This document shows positions 47,701-58,000 of a stretch of 64,000 bases of DNA, piece by piece. The notes under the pieces were generated by a model that did not search any database, was not told the origin of the DNA, and saw nothing but the letters and a program-made list of their open reading frames with translations. This stretch comes from Bolinopsis microptera (lineage: Eukaryota > Ctenophora > Tentaculata > Lobata > Bolinopsidae): positions 19,833,240-19,897,239 of the forward strand of contig NC_087074.1 in the NCBI RefSeq assembly GCF_026151205.1, read 5' to 3'. Both the position numbers and the translations under genes were made by a program. Positions within the stretch are counted from its first letter, which is position 1. The number at the start of each line of letters is the position of its first letter.

Positions 47701-48957
47701 ACTACTGGTAGCTACTCAGCGCAGTGTTATCATAATCCCCAAACAGGTTACTAATGAAAGATATGGATAATCTTCTTTTTATAGTCTTCTTTTCAATTGT
47801 TGGCAATCGTTTTTTTACTTAATAGGGACAAACCTGGGTATTTCTATAATTTTAGCCTAGAATTGAAATTCGGCCACAATGAAGATGTAATTAAACGTAG
47901 TGTAACATGGGGGTTTAAAAAAATAAAAAACAAACTTTTTTTTTTAGTAGTAACACATCACCACCATTCCGCAGGTGATACAAGATCTTGACAGTTTGAA
48001 AAAGAGCCGCGAGAACCATTACGCCAGAGATGCTATAAAATATTTCGAGAGCATGTTCAAGAATGGGAACTGGTGGCTGCGAGGGCAGGGTGACCAAGAG
48101 TTTATGTCGGTCAGTTCGGGCGCTGTGATTCTTGCGGGACGATGTAGCTACAATACTTTTAGATACAACATCATCCTTGAACTTAGCTTCACATTTGCGA
48201 TTCCAGATAAATGACTATGTTCCCCCAGATAAAATATCAAGCTCCAACTAACCTCTCCTCCATTCCAGGTAAAAGAACCAGCTCCAAGCCCGGAAATGGC
48301 GGGGTTCCTGTCCGTGTTGTCCTGTTGTCTGTACCTGGCTAACAAGAGTCAGGGTATTGTTACGCTGCTGGTTCCTGATGACGCTGTCTCCGCTGCTAAA
48401 AACCACAAAAACTGCAATGCTCCTAACAATTATACTGGTTTGTAGTTTCGTAACTTGATTTACTAATAATCTGTTAAACATTAATATGGAGCTACCTTAT
48501 CGGACTTTATTTGAATGGACATTAAGTGGGCGCTGAAGTCCCTTCCGTTCATAATTATGACCGTTCAAATAAAGTCTGTCGACGGTCCGTTTACGTCCAA
48601 GTCAAACTCCTTTCAATTATTTTCCCAAAAAGTATTCCATTACAAACTTATTATCCAGGAAATGTATAATTTCCGTCTATTTTGATTTCTTTCGGACTAT
48701 GATATCATTGGATCATTGAATAGAAACAAGTTATTATAAAAAATGTTGTATGTAAAGTAAAGTAATGTATTAATACAGGAAGTTTACCGGTGGGGAGGGA
48801 AACACTGATGGAGCTAGCCAAAAGTTTACGGTATCAGAGTCCGAGGGTAGCCCTGGAGTTCTACAGCAAATGGCTAATGAGCAACAGCATGTGGAAAGAT
48901 CTGGTCGCGGGGCAAAATGATGGCACTGATAGCTCTTTAGTATTTAAAATTATTTGA
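38799..48957 (+). CDS. SMG5: SMG5, nonsense-mediated decay factor
   Basis: Fifteen exons join in phase: 38799-38916, 39079-39269, 39404-39550, 39687-39821, 40071-40187, 40367-40534, 41546-41635, 41778-42042, 42953-43195, 43400-43541, 43720-43811, about 47658-47746, 47975-48109, 48269-48437 and 48779-48957, about 760-780 residues (human about 1016). The N-terminus has the 14-3-3-like/EST1 helical region (PNPKKIYRAALELS, LIWKKVFYDVI, ARFYHQALLICPKEGRPHNQ, LGTLAGI). The C-terminus is the PIN-like domain (VCLHLRTVKLLV, SVIIIPKQVIQDLDSLKK, ARDAIKYFESMFKNGNWW, VALEFYSKW). SMG5 acts with SMG7 on phosphorylated UPF1 during mRNA decay. Intron 11 hosts a BTB gene and a long splice-acceptor array. The start of exon 12 is uncertain: the downstream acceptor at 47657 fits the frame; the array acceptor needs a missing base. 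Confidence 0.93.
39064..39106 (+). repeat. Duplicated acceptor at SMG5 exon 2
   Basis: TAAGTTTTCTTCCCAG is followed by ATGAAACAAA and then TAAGTTTTCCTTCCCAG. The second AG lies 27 bases into the exon, so use of either acceptor keeps frame and would add or remove nine residues. Confidence 0.7.
40321..40366 (+). repeat. 23-bp duplicated acceptor at SMG5 exon 6
   Basis: ATTAATTAACTAATTTAAAA plus CAG occurs twice back to back (40321 and 40344), directly before the exon starting ATCCCGTTTCC. The copies are identical, so the event is recent. Confidence 0.85.
42135..42831. mobile_element. Family E-like element with G/C-tract ends, 8-bp duplication
   Basis: The left end is a G run then CCAACCATATTAAAGTATAT; the right end is the inverted form ending in a C run. 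AGGGAATG flanks both sides (about 42127-42134 and 42832-42841), consistent with an 8-bp target duplication. TTAAAGTATA repeats occur near both ends. The interior shares GAGCT(A)TGAGC, ATGCCCATATTTGGGCATAC and related blocks with 34176-35152. It lies in SMG5 intron 8. No coding sequence. Confidence 0.75.
43528..43668 (+). repeat. 42-bp array across the SMG5 exon 10 donor
   Basis: CTCGCTAAACCTCAG occurs at 43528, 43570, 43612 and 43654, a strict 42-base period. The unit spans the exon end (AKPQ) and intron start (GTTAGT or GTCAGT, then TTAATTTACTGTGCTC). The first three copies keep a usable GT donor; the fourth reads GCAAGG. Confidence 0.92.
43992..45593 (-). CDS. BTB/POZ-domain protein nested in a SMG5 intron
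   Basis: The minus strand begins MQMTVKLDFNTDF and has a BTB domain (about residues 18-110: ALLVQHSPVLRQFIKEDNQL, LTEENFQDILKFMVAFDIPG). A one-base frameshift near 45230 moves reading to the frame with VDSSIVAVKAFGGK. A small intron of about 60 bases (donor GTTAAG near 44954, acceptor CTCTAG near 44907) then joins in phase to DMPEISTAMCLC. The rest, about 300 residues, has no domain I recognise and ends SILWVGV with a stop at 43992. BTB proteins are often CUL3 substrate adaptors or transcription factors; no Kelch repeats or zinc fingers are seen, so the role is unknown. It lies wholly inside SMG5 intron 11 on the other strand. The frameshift may be real or an assembly error. Confidence 0.75.
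46447..47640 (+). repeat. About 22 tandem copies of a SMG5 splice acceptor
   Basis: A unit of about 53 bases, TTTATAAACAACTAATTTCAG followed by TGTCCGCTAACCAGTACG and CCCCTATAATG, repeats about 22 times with many small indels. The AATTTCAG/TG junction looks like a 3' splice site, and the bases after it read in the phase needed after exon 11 (V-S-A-N-Q-Y-D-S). The last unit runs directly into SMG5 PIN-domain coding sequence (SPFLVP). That last unit has CCG in place of CAG and lacks one T, so it cannot itself be used as written. Confidence 0.85.
48490..48612. repeat. Short inverted element in SMG5 intron 14
   Basis: TTATCGGACTTTATTTGAA at the left and, inverted, GACTTTATTTGAACGGTCAT at the right. 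Related blocks (TTATCGGACCTTATTTGGACGGACATTA-like, in pieces) occur near 2527-2590 and 3925. It is probably a small MITE; ends not fixed. Confidence 0.5.
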
Positions 48958-49780
48958 AACAAGCCTGCTTAACAAAAGACTGATATTTATTAAAGATGGG
49001 TGTGAGACTCAATTTTATTACAGTAACTTTTAACACTCTCCGATTGAATGATTTAGCGAATATGATACAGCTGAAGACTTGAATCTTAAACTTATGTTCT
49101 TAGTTTGACATAGATATTTTAAAACTTTTGTGATATTTTTTTTGAAGATGCAGTCAAATTGTTATTGCTGTAAAAATTAATTACATTTCTGGTTTCCACT
49201 TTTCAATCGATGTTTTATCGTTAAAAAAAAGTATGCTTATTAACTGGTCCGAAATTGTAACGTAATAGGGGAACGGGGACAATTTTGGTCATTATATGCA
49301 AGCCTCTTGATTTATAACATCAGCGCAAGCGTATCCAAAATGAAATCCACTGGCTTACCTACAAGGCTTACCGAATCACAAAATATTATTCGGTCAACCG
49401 GACACAAATTTTACAGTTTTGATTGAATTTCTCACCTGTTACCAATTAGTCAATCAAGTATAGTATTGAAGCTAAAATTACTACTACTACTACTACTACT
49501 ACTATGTCGGAACTAAGTCGATCTAGCAGATAACCCTCCATTATATCCCGGTACGCATCTCAGGTTCGCAGTTCCTCTTTTAGGTGTTTGTCCCAACTTC
49601 ACTTCAGTAACATAGACAAAGTAGCACTAGCTTTGTCTTGGTCGGCCTTGCTGTGCTTCATCCCATGAATTAGGTTCCATAATACTAAATCACTGGCAAG
49701 TAGCTCAGGGTGTCAGCTGCAGTGTCCCGCCATTTTTTCGTCTCCTGCCTTCGTACTTGTTTGACAGCCCTTCAGCCTTT
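48958..49780. other. 3' flank of SMG5 with minor repeats
   Basis: An ATTAAA near 48988 could serve as a variant polyadenylation signal. A (TAC)n stretch lies at about 49479-49503. CAGCGCAAGCGTATCCAAAA at about 49322 begins a block of about 90 bp that recurs at 50859. No gene was recognised. Confidence 0.5.
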
Positions 49781-50361
49781 GTTAAGACTACCATACAAAG
49801 TTCTATTGCTAACCCACTATCAGTCCACAGCAGAAAGCTTAAAACAAACGAAAAGTTTGCATTTTCAAAAGGCTGGTCCCATTTTCAATATGAAATTATT
49901 CCGAACACAATTTGACGGACTGGATGACATTTTTGCCACAAATCAATTAGTCAGTTATCAATGTGATATGAAACCAAATTAGGAACAGGAGTCAAAATCC
50001 AGCATGAAATGGACAAAAATCATATGTCCAATCTCTGTCCAATTTTCAGTTTTTGAAGATGAAATTTCCGGACCGAAATTTTAAACTTTTGACTGGATTT
50101 TTTGACCTTGCAAAATAAGTAAGTCAACTATAACTGGCATTGACAGATGAGGGTGCTGGAAGTTGATTTGGTTCGGACAGAAGCCCACAGCAGAAAGCTT
50201 AATCAAAACGAAAAGTAGCATTTTCAAAAGTCTGTCCCATTTCGAAATATGAAATTTCTGAACACAATTTGACAGATTGGATAAAATTTTGCCCACAACA
50301 TTTAGTCAGTTATTGCTGATGGTATGGAAACCAAAGTGAGGTACTGGGAGTTAAAATCCCG

Positions 50362-50590
50362 CACCCCCCCCCCCCCCCCCCCAACCTTGCCCCAAATCCA
50401 ATATGAATTTTTATCCAGATTAAACTAAAAATGACTGAGTTATGAGCCAAAACCTATATGCCCATATTCAGGCATGTGATAAATTTTGGCCCATAAATTG
50501 GTCAAATATCAATATTTTGAATGATACTAACGTTATATGAAAGGTAAGCCTAAACTACATATTCTCTGTGAGTTATAGCTTTATATCATA
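50362..50590. mobile_element. Family E fragment in the satellite
   Basis: A C run, then CCAACCTTGCCCC, then ATGACTGAGTTATGAGCC, CATATGCCCATATT, CATAAATTGGTCAAATATC and ACTACATATTCTCT, as in 34176-35152. The matching right end is missing, so it is truncated. Confidence 0.7.
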
Positions 50591-50599
50591 TGAACATGA

Positions 50600-51390
50600 A
50601 ATTAGGTCGGTCCGACCTAATTATATTTTCGTGACAGTAAGAATCATTTGTTCGGGTTCGGGACTCTACGGCGTAAGACTCATTTGTTCACCGCGATCCA
50701 ACCACATTGTTACCTACGCACACCCAGAACTCGCCCAAAGTATTTATTAAGCAGTAAAACAATAAAACAAATAAAACTCAAACTGTCCTCCTATACTAAG
50801 GATACTAAGGATCCTTCACATTATATATCGCATAAGCCATATTTTGACCTTGAGTACATCAGCGCAAGCGTATCCAAAATGAAATCCACTGGCTTACCTA
50901 CTAGGCTTACCGAATCACAAAATATTAATTCGACAAATATTATTCGGTCAAACGGGGCTCTTACTAATTCGCTCGCCCAAAAATTTCACGTGACTTTGGT
51001 TTTTATGGTTTTGCAGCTGTACAAAACGGCTTTACATAAACCCTAATCCCAACACTAACCCTAACCATAACCCCGAAGCTATCCATAACCCTTATTCTTA
51101 ACTGTAACACAACTCTAAGTCTAGGCCTAACCCTAACCCGAGCCATAAACGATCGAACTCATGTTTTACTAGCATGTCACGTGACCAAAACGGTTTTTTG
51201 CCCATAACTCTCCAGGGAAGTATTTTTACCTTACGTCATCAGGGGTGATTCGAAATCAGCGTCCAAAAATACATACACAATTTCATACCCAAGGGGCCTT
51301 TTCACAAGAATTTTCTTAAAATTTGGGAGAGCGATTTTGGGACACAAATTTTACAGTTTTGACTGAATTTCTCGCCTGTTACCAATTAGT
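50600..51390. repeat. Mixed repeat block (copies of 49322 and of 21820-22010)
   Basis: At 50859-50960 it repeats the CAGCGCAAGCGTATCC block. At 51175-51290, GTCACGTGACCAAAACGG through GTGATTCGAAATCAGCGTCC matches the repeat around the family D MITE at 21875. CCCTAA-like words at 51040-51140 are scattered and degenerate. No gene. Confidence 0.6.
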
Positions 51391-53280
51391 CACTCAAGTA
51401 TTATAGGTGGCATATAACACGATTGAGGTGCTGGAAGTATGATTGAGGTCGGAGGAAGCCCACAGCAGAAAGCTTAACGAAAAGAAAAGTTGTATTTTCA
51501 AAAGTATTGGAAAATTCACATTTTCCAAATTCTGTCCCATTTTCAAATATGAAAATTTCCGAACACAAATTAGACAGATTGGATGGTTTTTTTGCCCAGA
51601 TACCAATTAGTCTGTAAATTGATGATGGTATGAAACGAAATTGAGGTACTGAAAGTGAAAATCCCGAAGAAAATTGAAAAATCATATTTTCCCATTTTCG
51701 GTTTTTGAAGATGAAATTTCCAGGACCTAAATTTTACAGTTTTGACTGATTTTTTCACCCGCAACCAATTAGTAAGTCAACTATAGATGGCATATGACAC
51801 GATTGAGGTGCTGGAAGTTTGATTCCGGTCGGAAGAAGCCCACAGCAGAAAGCTTAACAAAACGAAAAGTTGCATTTTCAAAAGTCTGTCCCAATTTCAT
51901 ATACGAAATTTTCTGAACACAAATTTGACAGATTGGATGAAATTTTTGCCAACAAACCAATTAGTCAGTTTTTTAAATAATTGATGATGGTATGAAACCA
52001 AATTGAGGTACTGGGAGTCAAAATCCCGCATAAAATTGCAAAATCATATTGGCCCAATTTCTGTCCCATTTTCAGTTTTTGAAGATGAAATTTCCAGGAC
52101 CGAAATTTTACAGTTTTTACTGTTTTTTTGACCTGCAACCAATTAGTAAGTCAACTATAAATGGCATATGACACGATTGAGGTGCTGGAAGTTTGATTTC
52201 GGTCGGAAGAAGCCCACAGCAGAAAGCTTAACAAAACGAAAAGTTGCATTTTCAAAAAGCTGTCCCATTTTCAAATATGAAAGTTTCTGAACCCAAATTT
52301 GACAGATTGGATAAAATTTTTGCCCACAAACCAATTAGTCAGTTAATTGATGATGGTATGAAACCAAATTGAGGTACTGGGAGTCAAAATCCCGCACAAA
52401 ATTGCAAAATCATATATTGGCCCAATTTCTGTCCCATTTTCAGTTTTTGAAGATGAAATTTCCAGGACCGAAATTTTACAGTTTTTACTGTTTTTTTGAC
52501 CTGCAACCAATTAGTAAGTCAACTATAATTGGCATATGAAACGATTGAGGTGCTGGAAGTTTGATTTCGGTCGGAAGAAGCCCACAGCAGAAAGCTTAAC
52601 AAAACGAAAAGTTGCATTTTCAAAAGGCTGTCCCATTTTCAAATATGAAATTTTCTGAACCCAAATTTGACAAACTGGATGACATTTTTGCCCACAAACC
52701 AATAAGTCAGTTAATTGATGATGGTATGAAACCAAATTGAGGTACTGGGAGTCAAAATCCCGCATAAAATTGCAAAATCATGTTGTCCCAATCTCTGTCC
52801 CATTTTCAGTTTTTGAAGATGAAATTTCCAGGACCGAAATTTTACAGTATTTACTGTTTTTTTTTACCTGCAACCAATTAGTAAGTCAACTATAAATGGC
52901 ATATGACACGATTGAGGTGCTGGAAGTTTGATTCCGGTCGGAAGAAGCCCACAGCAGAAAGCTTAACAAAACGAAAAGTTGCATTTTCAAAAGCTGTCCC
53001 ATTTTCAAATATGAAATTTTCTGAACCCAAATTTGACAAACTGGATGACATTTTTGCCCACAAACCAATAAGTCAGTTAATTGATGATGGTATGAAATTG
53101 AAACCAAATTGAGGTACTGGGAGTCAAAATCCCGCATAAAATTGCAAAATCATATTGTCCCAATCTCTGTCCCATTTTCAGTTTTTGAAGATGAAATTTC
53201 CAGGACCGAAGATTTACAGTTTTTACTGATTTTTTCACCTGCAACCAATAACTAATAAGTAAGTCAAATATAAATAACAT

Positions 53281-54360
53281 ATGATTATGACACGATTGGG
53301 GTGCCCAAATTTGACAGACTGGATGACATTTTTGCCCACAAACCAGTCAGTTAATTGATGATGGTATGAAACCAAATTGATGTGCCACACGTTTTGTGGC
53401 ATACTGATAGAATAAACTATTTCATTTATTATGATCTTTTGAAAATGTCCCCAGAATAGACTCGCCAGTCGCCACCCGACTACCATCAGCCTTACTTTTC
53501 TTTGTTTTCAATTATGAAAGAAATGTAAACTGTTTGAAACGCGACGTTCGATTGTTTAAAGCATCGCTATTGGACTCATAGTTGTGCCACATCGGCTTTA
53601 TGAATCTGTGATACTGTGCATCTATTTTTACTATAGCGGTTGAGAACATTTCATCCATACCTCATATAAGCCTTATATGATAGTAATAAGGACCCATACC
53701 ATCATCTAAGGACCGGTTTTAACCGTTTTGGAGACAAAATTGTAGTTGTATCGCGTAAACTGCCGCAGTAAGGAAATCTTCTTATGCCTAAAAAGTCACC
53801 GGCTACTACTAGCCTACATTTACTTTGCCTTAGACCGCAATACAAGCAGGAATTACAGATAAACGGTAAATAATTTGAAAAGCGAACCCACTCCCAGGTT
53901 TCGAGAGCCTAGTAATTCTCTGTGCGCTTATACTTATAGTTATAGTTATTTGGCGCAATGCACAATGAGCAACCGATCTCGTTTACAGAGGTAAACCCTT
54001 ATTTTATCCCACGTGATTTGGCTGGCTAGCTTCTATGTGCGTATTTCTGAAAGGAAGAAGTTGTAGTACTAGTAATAGTATAGATTAACAAGAATGCCAC
54101 CATTTCCATCGTAACTTACACGGTTTTCATCTTTTTAAATACGTTTTACTTAAACACTGTTAAAGACTATGCTTAAAATAGCCCTCAATAATGTAGCCAG
54201 GAAAACAAGTTAAATATCCAGGATATTTGTTATCTGCTAATCAGAATACCATGGCTATCATGTGGTACATGGTAGGATTTCAACGACATTTATTATTTTG
54301 TGTTTTAATCAGATGGTTTTAATAAAGGTGTCAGATATATTATGGATACAATATTCCTAT
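53281..54360 (+). repeat. Segmental repeat, left copy
   Basis: Sequence from TGTGGCATACTGATAGAAT (about 53396) through ATCAGATGGTTTTAATAAAG is nearly identical to 63110-64000, in the same orientation. The left copy has about 190 extra bases (near 54058-54262). No coding sequence was found. Confidence 0.9.
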
Positions 54361-55083
54361 ATGTATCAACCAGAGTGTTACCGTTAGCATTCCATCGAGA
54401 GGCTTTTCCATGATTTCAAGAATTTATTTTAATTTTAACTAATAGTACAAGTGCTACCTACGATCGAAATAAAACTATTCATATAATGATAATAAAACGA
54501 AATTCGTAAGAATCCAATTTTATTAGTATCAAAAGAAGGGGCAGGTTAAAACTAAAAAGTGGGTTATTAAAAATCATGAAGCAAAAGCATGCACAAGTGC
54601 AGTGGCTACCGCCTGGTCTAATGATATCTCCATCTCTACCACCACCGTACAAAATTAAAATATAAAACATCGCCTTGGTTATTCGTGTGTGTGGCAAACC
54701 AAAATTCCGAATTCTAGGCTTTTCTCTCCGCTTCACTGCTTGATTTGAAAGCCAAGGGGTGAGTTAAAAACACAATAAATAAAACAAATGATACTGATAT
54801 AGTGGACAAAAACAGCAGAAAATATACGTGACCCATTTTACATACCATTGTTATCATATACATTAGCACTCTGCACTTATTGTTATAATCATCATGGTAA
54901 GATCTGACGCTCTATACAACAGAAATATCACACAAATATTCTTCGTTTGCAGCGTTTGAGGTGCACGTGCTCAAAACTTGGTGCACGTGCAGAGCCGCGC
55001 GCAGCGCGCACATCCTGCACTGTCTGAAACTTGCAGCCCTTGGGTAACATATAACCACAGTCATTTGGTGTTATTAACGTACG

Positions 55084-58000
55084 TCACGTCAACTTCCAGT
55101 CACTCTCCATGTGATATAATAAGTTAGCGATCATGGCTCCGATCCTAGGGTGGGTAAACCGGGACATGGCCAGGTTGAGGACCCGGTGTTGGTGGGTCAG
55201 GAAGAGTTTCTTGTTGTCCGAATACTTGGCCAAGTGTATCAGAGTGAGCGCAGCACGTCGTAACATGTCGATACTGGTTCCCCCGCACAGTTCTTCCTGT
55301 GATATGTTAGACGGTAACGAGCTGTGCCCCGCCATGTGGGCGTTCAGCGCGAAATTAGCCGCCGAAGCTTCTGCGTCCTCCAGGAACTTAAGGAGAAGTG
55401 AAATGACTTGGGTGAAGTTAGCGAGTTGGTGTGCCACCTCGACACCCTCGTTCCCACCAGTCTGTGATAAGTTAGACATGATAACCAAGGCGAATTCTCG
55501 GGCGACCTGCTGCGTTCTGTCCCCTAACAATAAGACAAGAGCTTTAAACAACGCGGGAATCTGGTCTTTTATACTCCGAACTATCGGCTGGAGATTGGAT
55601 GATAATATTGACATTTTTGACAGAGCTTCAAGCATGAGTCTCTGAGGGGTAATGGTAGAAAGATAGGCGGGAGGGAACGGGTCAACTGCTTCCGATGACG
55701 AGCATGTGACCCAGTGAACTACTGATTGAATCAACGGTGTATACAAAGACTGATTAAAGTTACTGAAGTCCAGCTGCCCGCTTATATTTGCCATTATACA
55801 AAACGATGATTCTCTGAGAGAGTCCAGAGTTTTCGAAAAGCACCAGCCGCTCGGAAGTCCCAATGCTTCTTTTTCTTTGATAGAGCGCTTGCTAGTGCGT
55901 TCGAACGATTGATTGCAATCCTGTGACTCCAGTTCACTGTAATGGACATGATGAAGAGACAACAACTGAGAAATCATAAGGAGAAATCCGGGATGATGTG
56001 AGAGGATCATGTCATTACCCGGGATGAAGGAGAGACTCCGAAAGATGTTCATCACGGACGAGCACCTGCTGCTAAGATGACGGTCCTGGTCCGACTGGAT
56101 GAACAGGAACTCGTCCTCAATCTTCACACTCTCGTTTTCTACTCGTTTTTCGTTGGAACTTCGCAAGCGTTTCCACAGAGCCCTCAGCGATTCTTCGCTG
56201 ATGTTTTCGTAGTCAATAGCTTTCGCTGCGACTTTGGGGTCTTCTTTCTTGCCGTCAGTTACTACTGCAACTGTCTCAGGTTTGACACCGTTGACTCCAT
56301 TCATTTGCGGTATTATAGGATCCTTTATCTGAAGATTATATTAATTAGTTGCTAATTAGGAGATATGATAAGTAGATATTTGATATTGATAAGGTTTTGA
56401 TTAAGTCAAGACTGCGCTGAAATCACGAATAATTTGAGTGGTATCGTGGCACTGTACAAAAATGACAAACTAGTTTGACCTTCTATTACAAAAAACATGA
56501 GGCCCTTACCTTGCTAAGTTCCTCCTTGAGTTCCTCTGATGGAATACTTGGAAGATCTGGCTCCATCTTTAGAACAGGCTCGTTCTCCTTGTCGGCCCCA
56601 ACCTCCAACGGTTTAGAGTCACCGAACTTCTGGTCAAGTTCCGACAGATTCACGGGGTATGACGGTGTTAACTTTAACTTGCTGTTGATTTCGTGCATGG
56701 TGTCGATGTAGTCCAGGGATTTGAGACAGTTGTGTTCGATGGTGGGGTAAGGGTCCGCAGACTCCTTAATGGCTGGGTCTATCACAAGAGTGACAGGAGC
56801 AACGTCTTTGTATTTCTTGGTACTCGGCTGTAGGCCGACCAGCTTAGCATCGCTGTACAGCTTACTACCAACTACCTTCTCTCCGAATATATCCACTAAT
56901 ACCTGATGATGAACGCAATGTTACACATCGCACAGCTATTGGAAATGTTTATAAAAATGTAAGATGTTTAATTAATAGTTATATTACTTGTATCATCCAT
57001 ATTTCATGCCTCGTTAAAGGTCAAGTCATAGATCCATACGGCACTCAAATACGGGATTACGGAAATGTTTGTTTACCTTTTGGAAGTGGTCCAATAGTCT
57101 ATCCAGCATCCTGAGCAGGTTGGGATGGTGTCCGAGGTAGAAGTAAGCAACCATTGTGTTATCACACAACAGTATGTTCAGCACGTTAACTACCCACGTA
57201 GACTCAGTTAGCAGCCCCGACTTCAGGGACATTACCAGTCTGATAGTCTCTACATATCCTGGGGTGGGTTAGGTAATAGAAAACAGTACGGTATTTGGGA
57301 ATTCTACACGTCCCACGGTACAAGTCACAACATGAAATACAACACGAAATCTTAGAGGATTTCCATTACAGTCGTCCCTTAGTATTATAGAAAGTTGGCG
57401 ATGTTCTTATACAAAATTAGGGAAATCGGGGGATTAGGTTCGGCCACAATACGGCCAAACATGATCTCCCAATTTCCCCGAAAATCAAATGCACGTGACT
57501 GTATATTAAAGTGTATTATATATAAAGTGTATATTAAAGTGACTAACCGAGCTCTTTAGAGGTGAGTTTCCTTCTCTTACTGATGTTGGGGGTCGCCTGT
57601 TCGATTGTGGGCGGACCGGAAGGAGGAGCAGGTCGCTCTGAAGGGTGCATCCGAACTGGAGCGAGATGGGAGGAAGCTGAGGTGGGCATACTGCTGATGG
57701 ACGGAGTAGTCACGGTAGGGCTGATGTGAATTGGTTGTGAGGATACTTGTAGGGCCGCTGTTGGGGGCGCTGGGGCAGAGGAGGAGCTCTTTTTCTTGCT
57801 TGAATCGGACTGATTCTGCGGTAAGGTTCAGGTTTAATCGTGGTAAGGGGTAAATGATCTGTTTTCAATTTTTAATGAGCAGAGGAACGTCTATTTTTAA
57901 ACTGTTTAATTAGTCAAAATATATCCTGGTTAAAGCCGTAACAGCAAATAGGGCCCCAAATACATAGCAAAATAAAAACCTTGGCTCTTTCATTGCTTCT

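Larger units (their letters stand above)
49813..53280 (-). repeat. Satellite of about 363 bp, left array
   Basis: Units contain CCACAGCAGAAAGCTTAAC, GTTGCATTTTCAAAAG, GACATTTTTGCCCACAAACC, GATGATGGTATGAAACCAAA, GGTACTGGGAGTCAAAATCC and TTTTTGAAGATGAAATTTCC. Equivalent points recur at about 52160, 52523 and 52886. The older units at 49813-51790 are more diverged and interrupted. All open frames here repeat from unit to unit and are not genes. Confidence 0.92.

Noticed and set aside
51040-51140. CCCTAA-like words suggesting an interstitial telomere
   Set aside because: The words are scattered and irregular, with no run of the same hexamer.
51394-53486. Several similar frames of 60-83 codons
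   Set aside because: They recur in each satellite unit and differ only by frame; the repeat explains them.
54479-54736. 85-codon minus-strand frame downstream of the ARID1-type gene
   Set aside because: Low-complexity hydrophobic end, no domain and no splice context.
55133-55645. 170-codon plus-strand frame
   Set aside because: It is antisense to the last exon of the ARID1-type gene.
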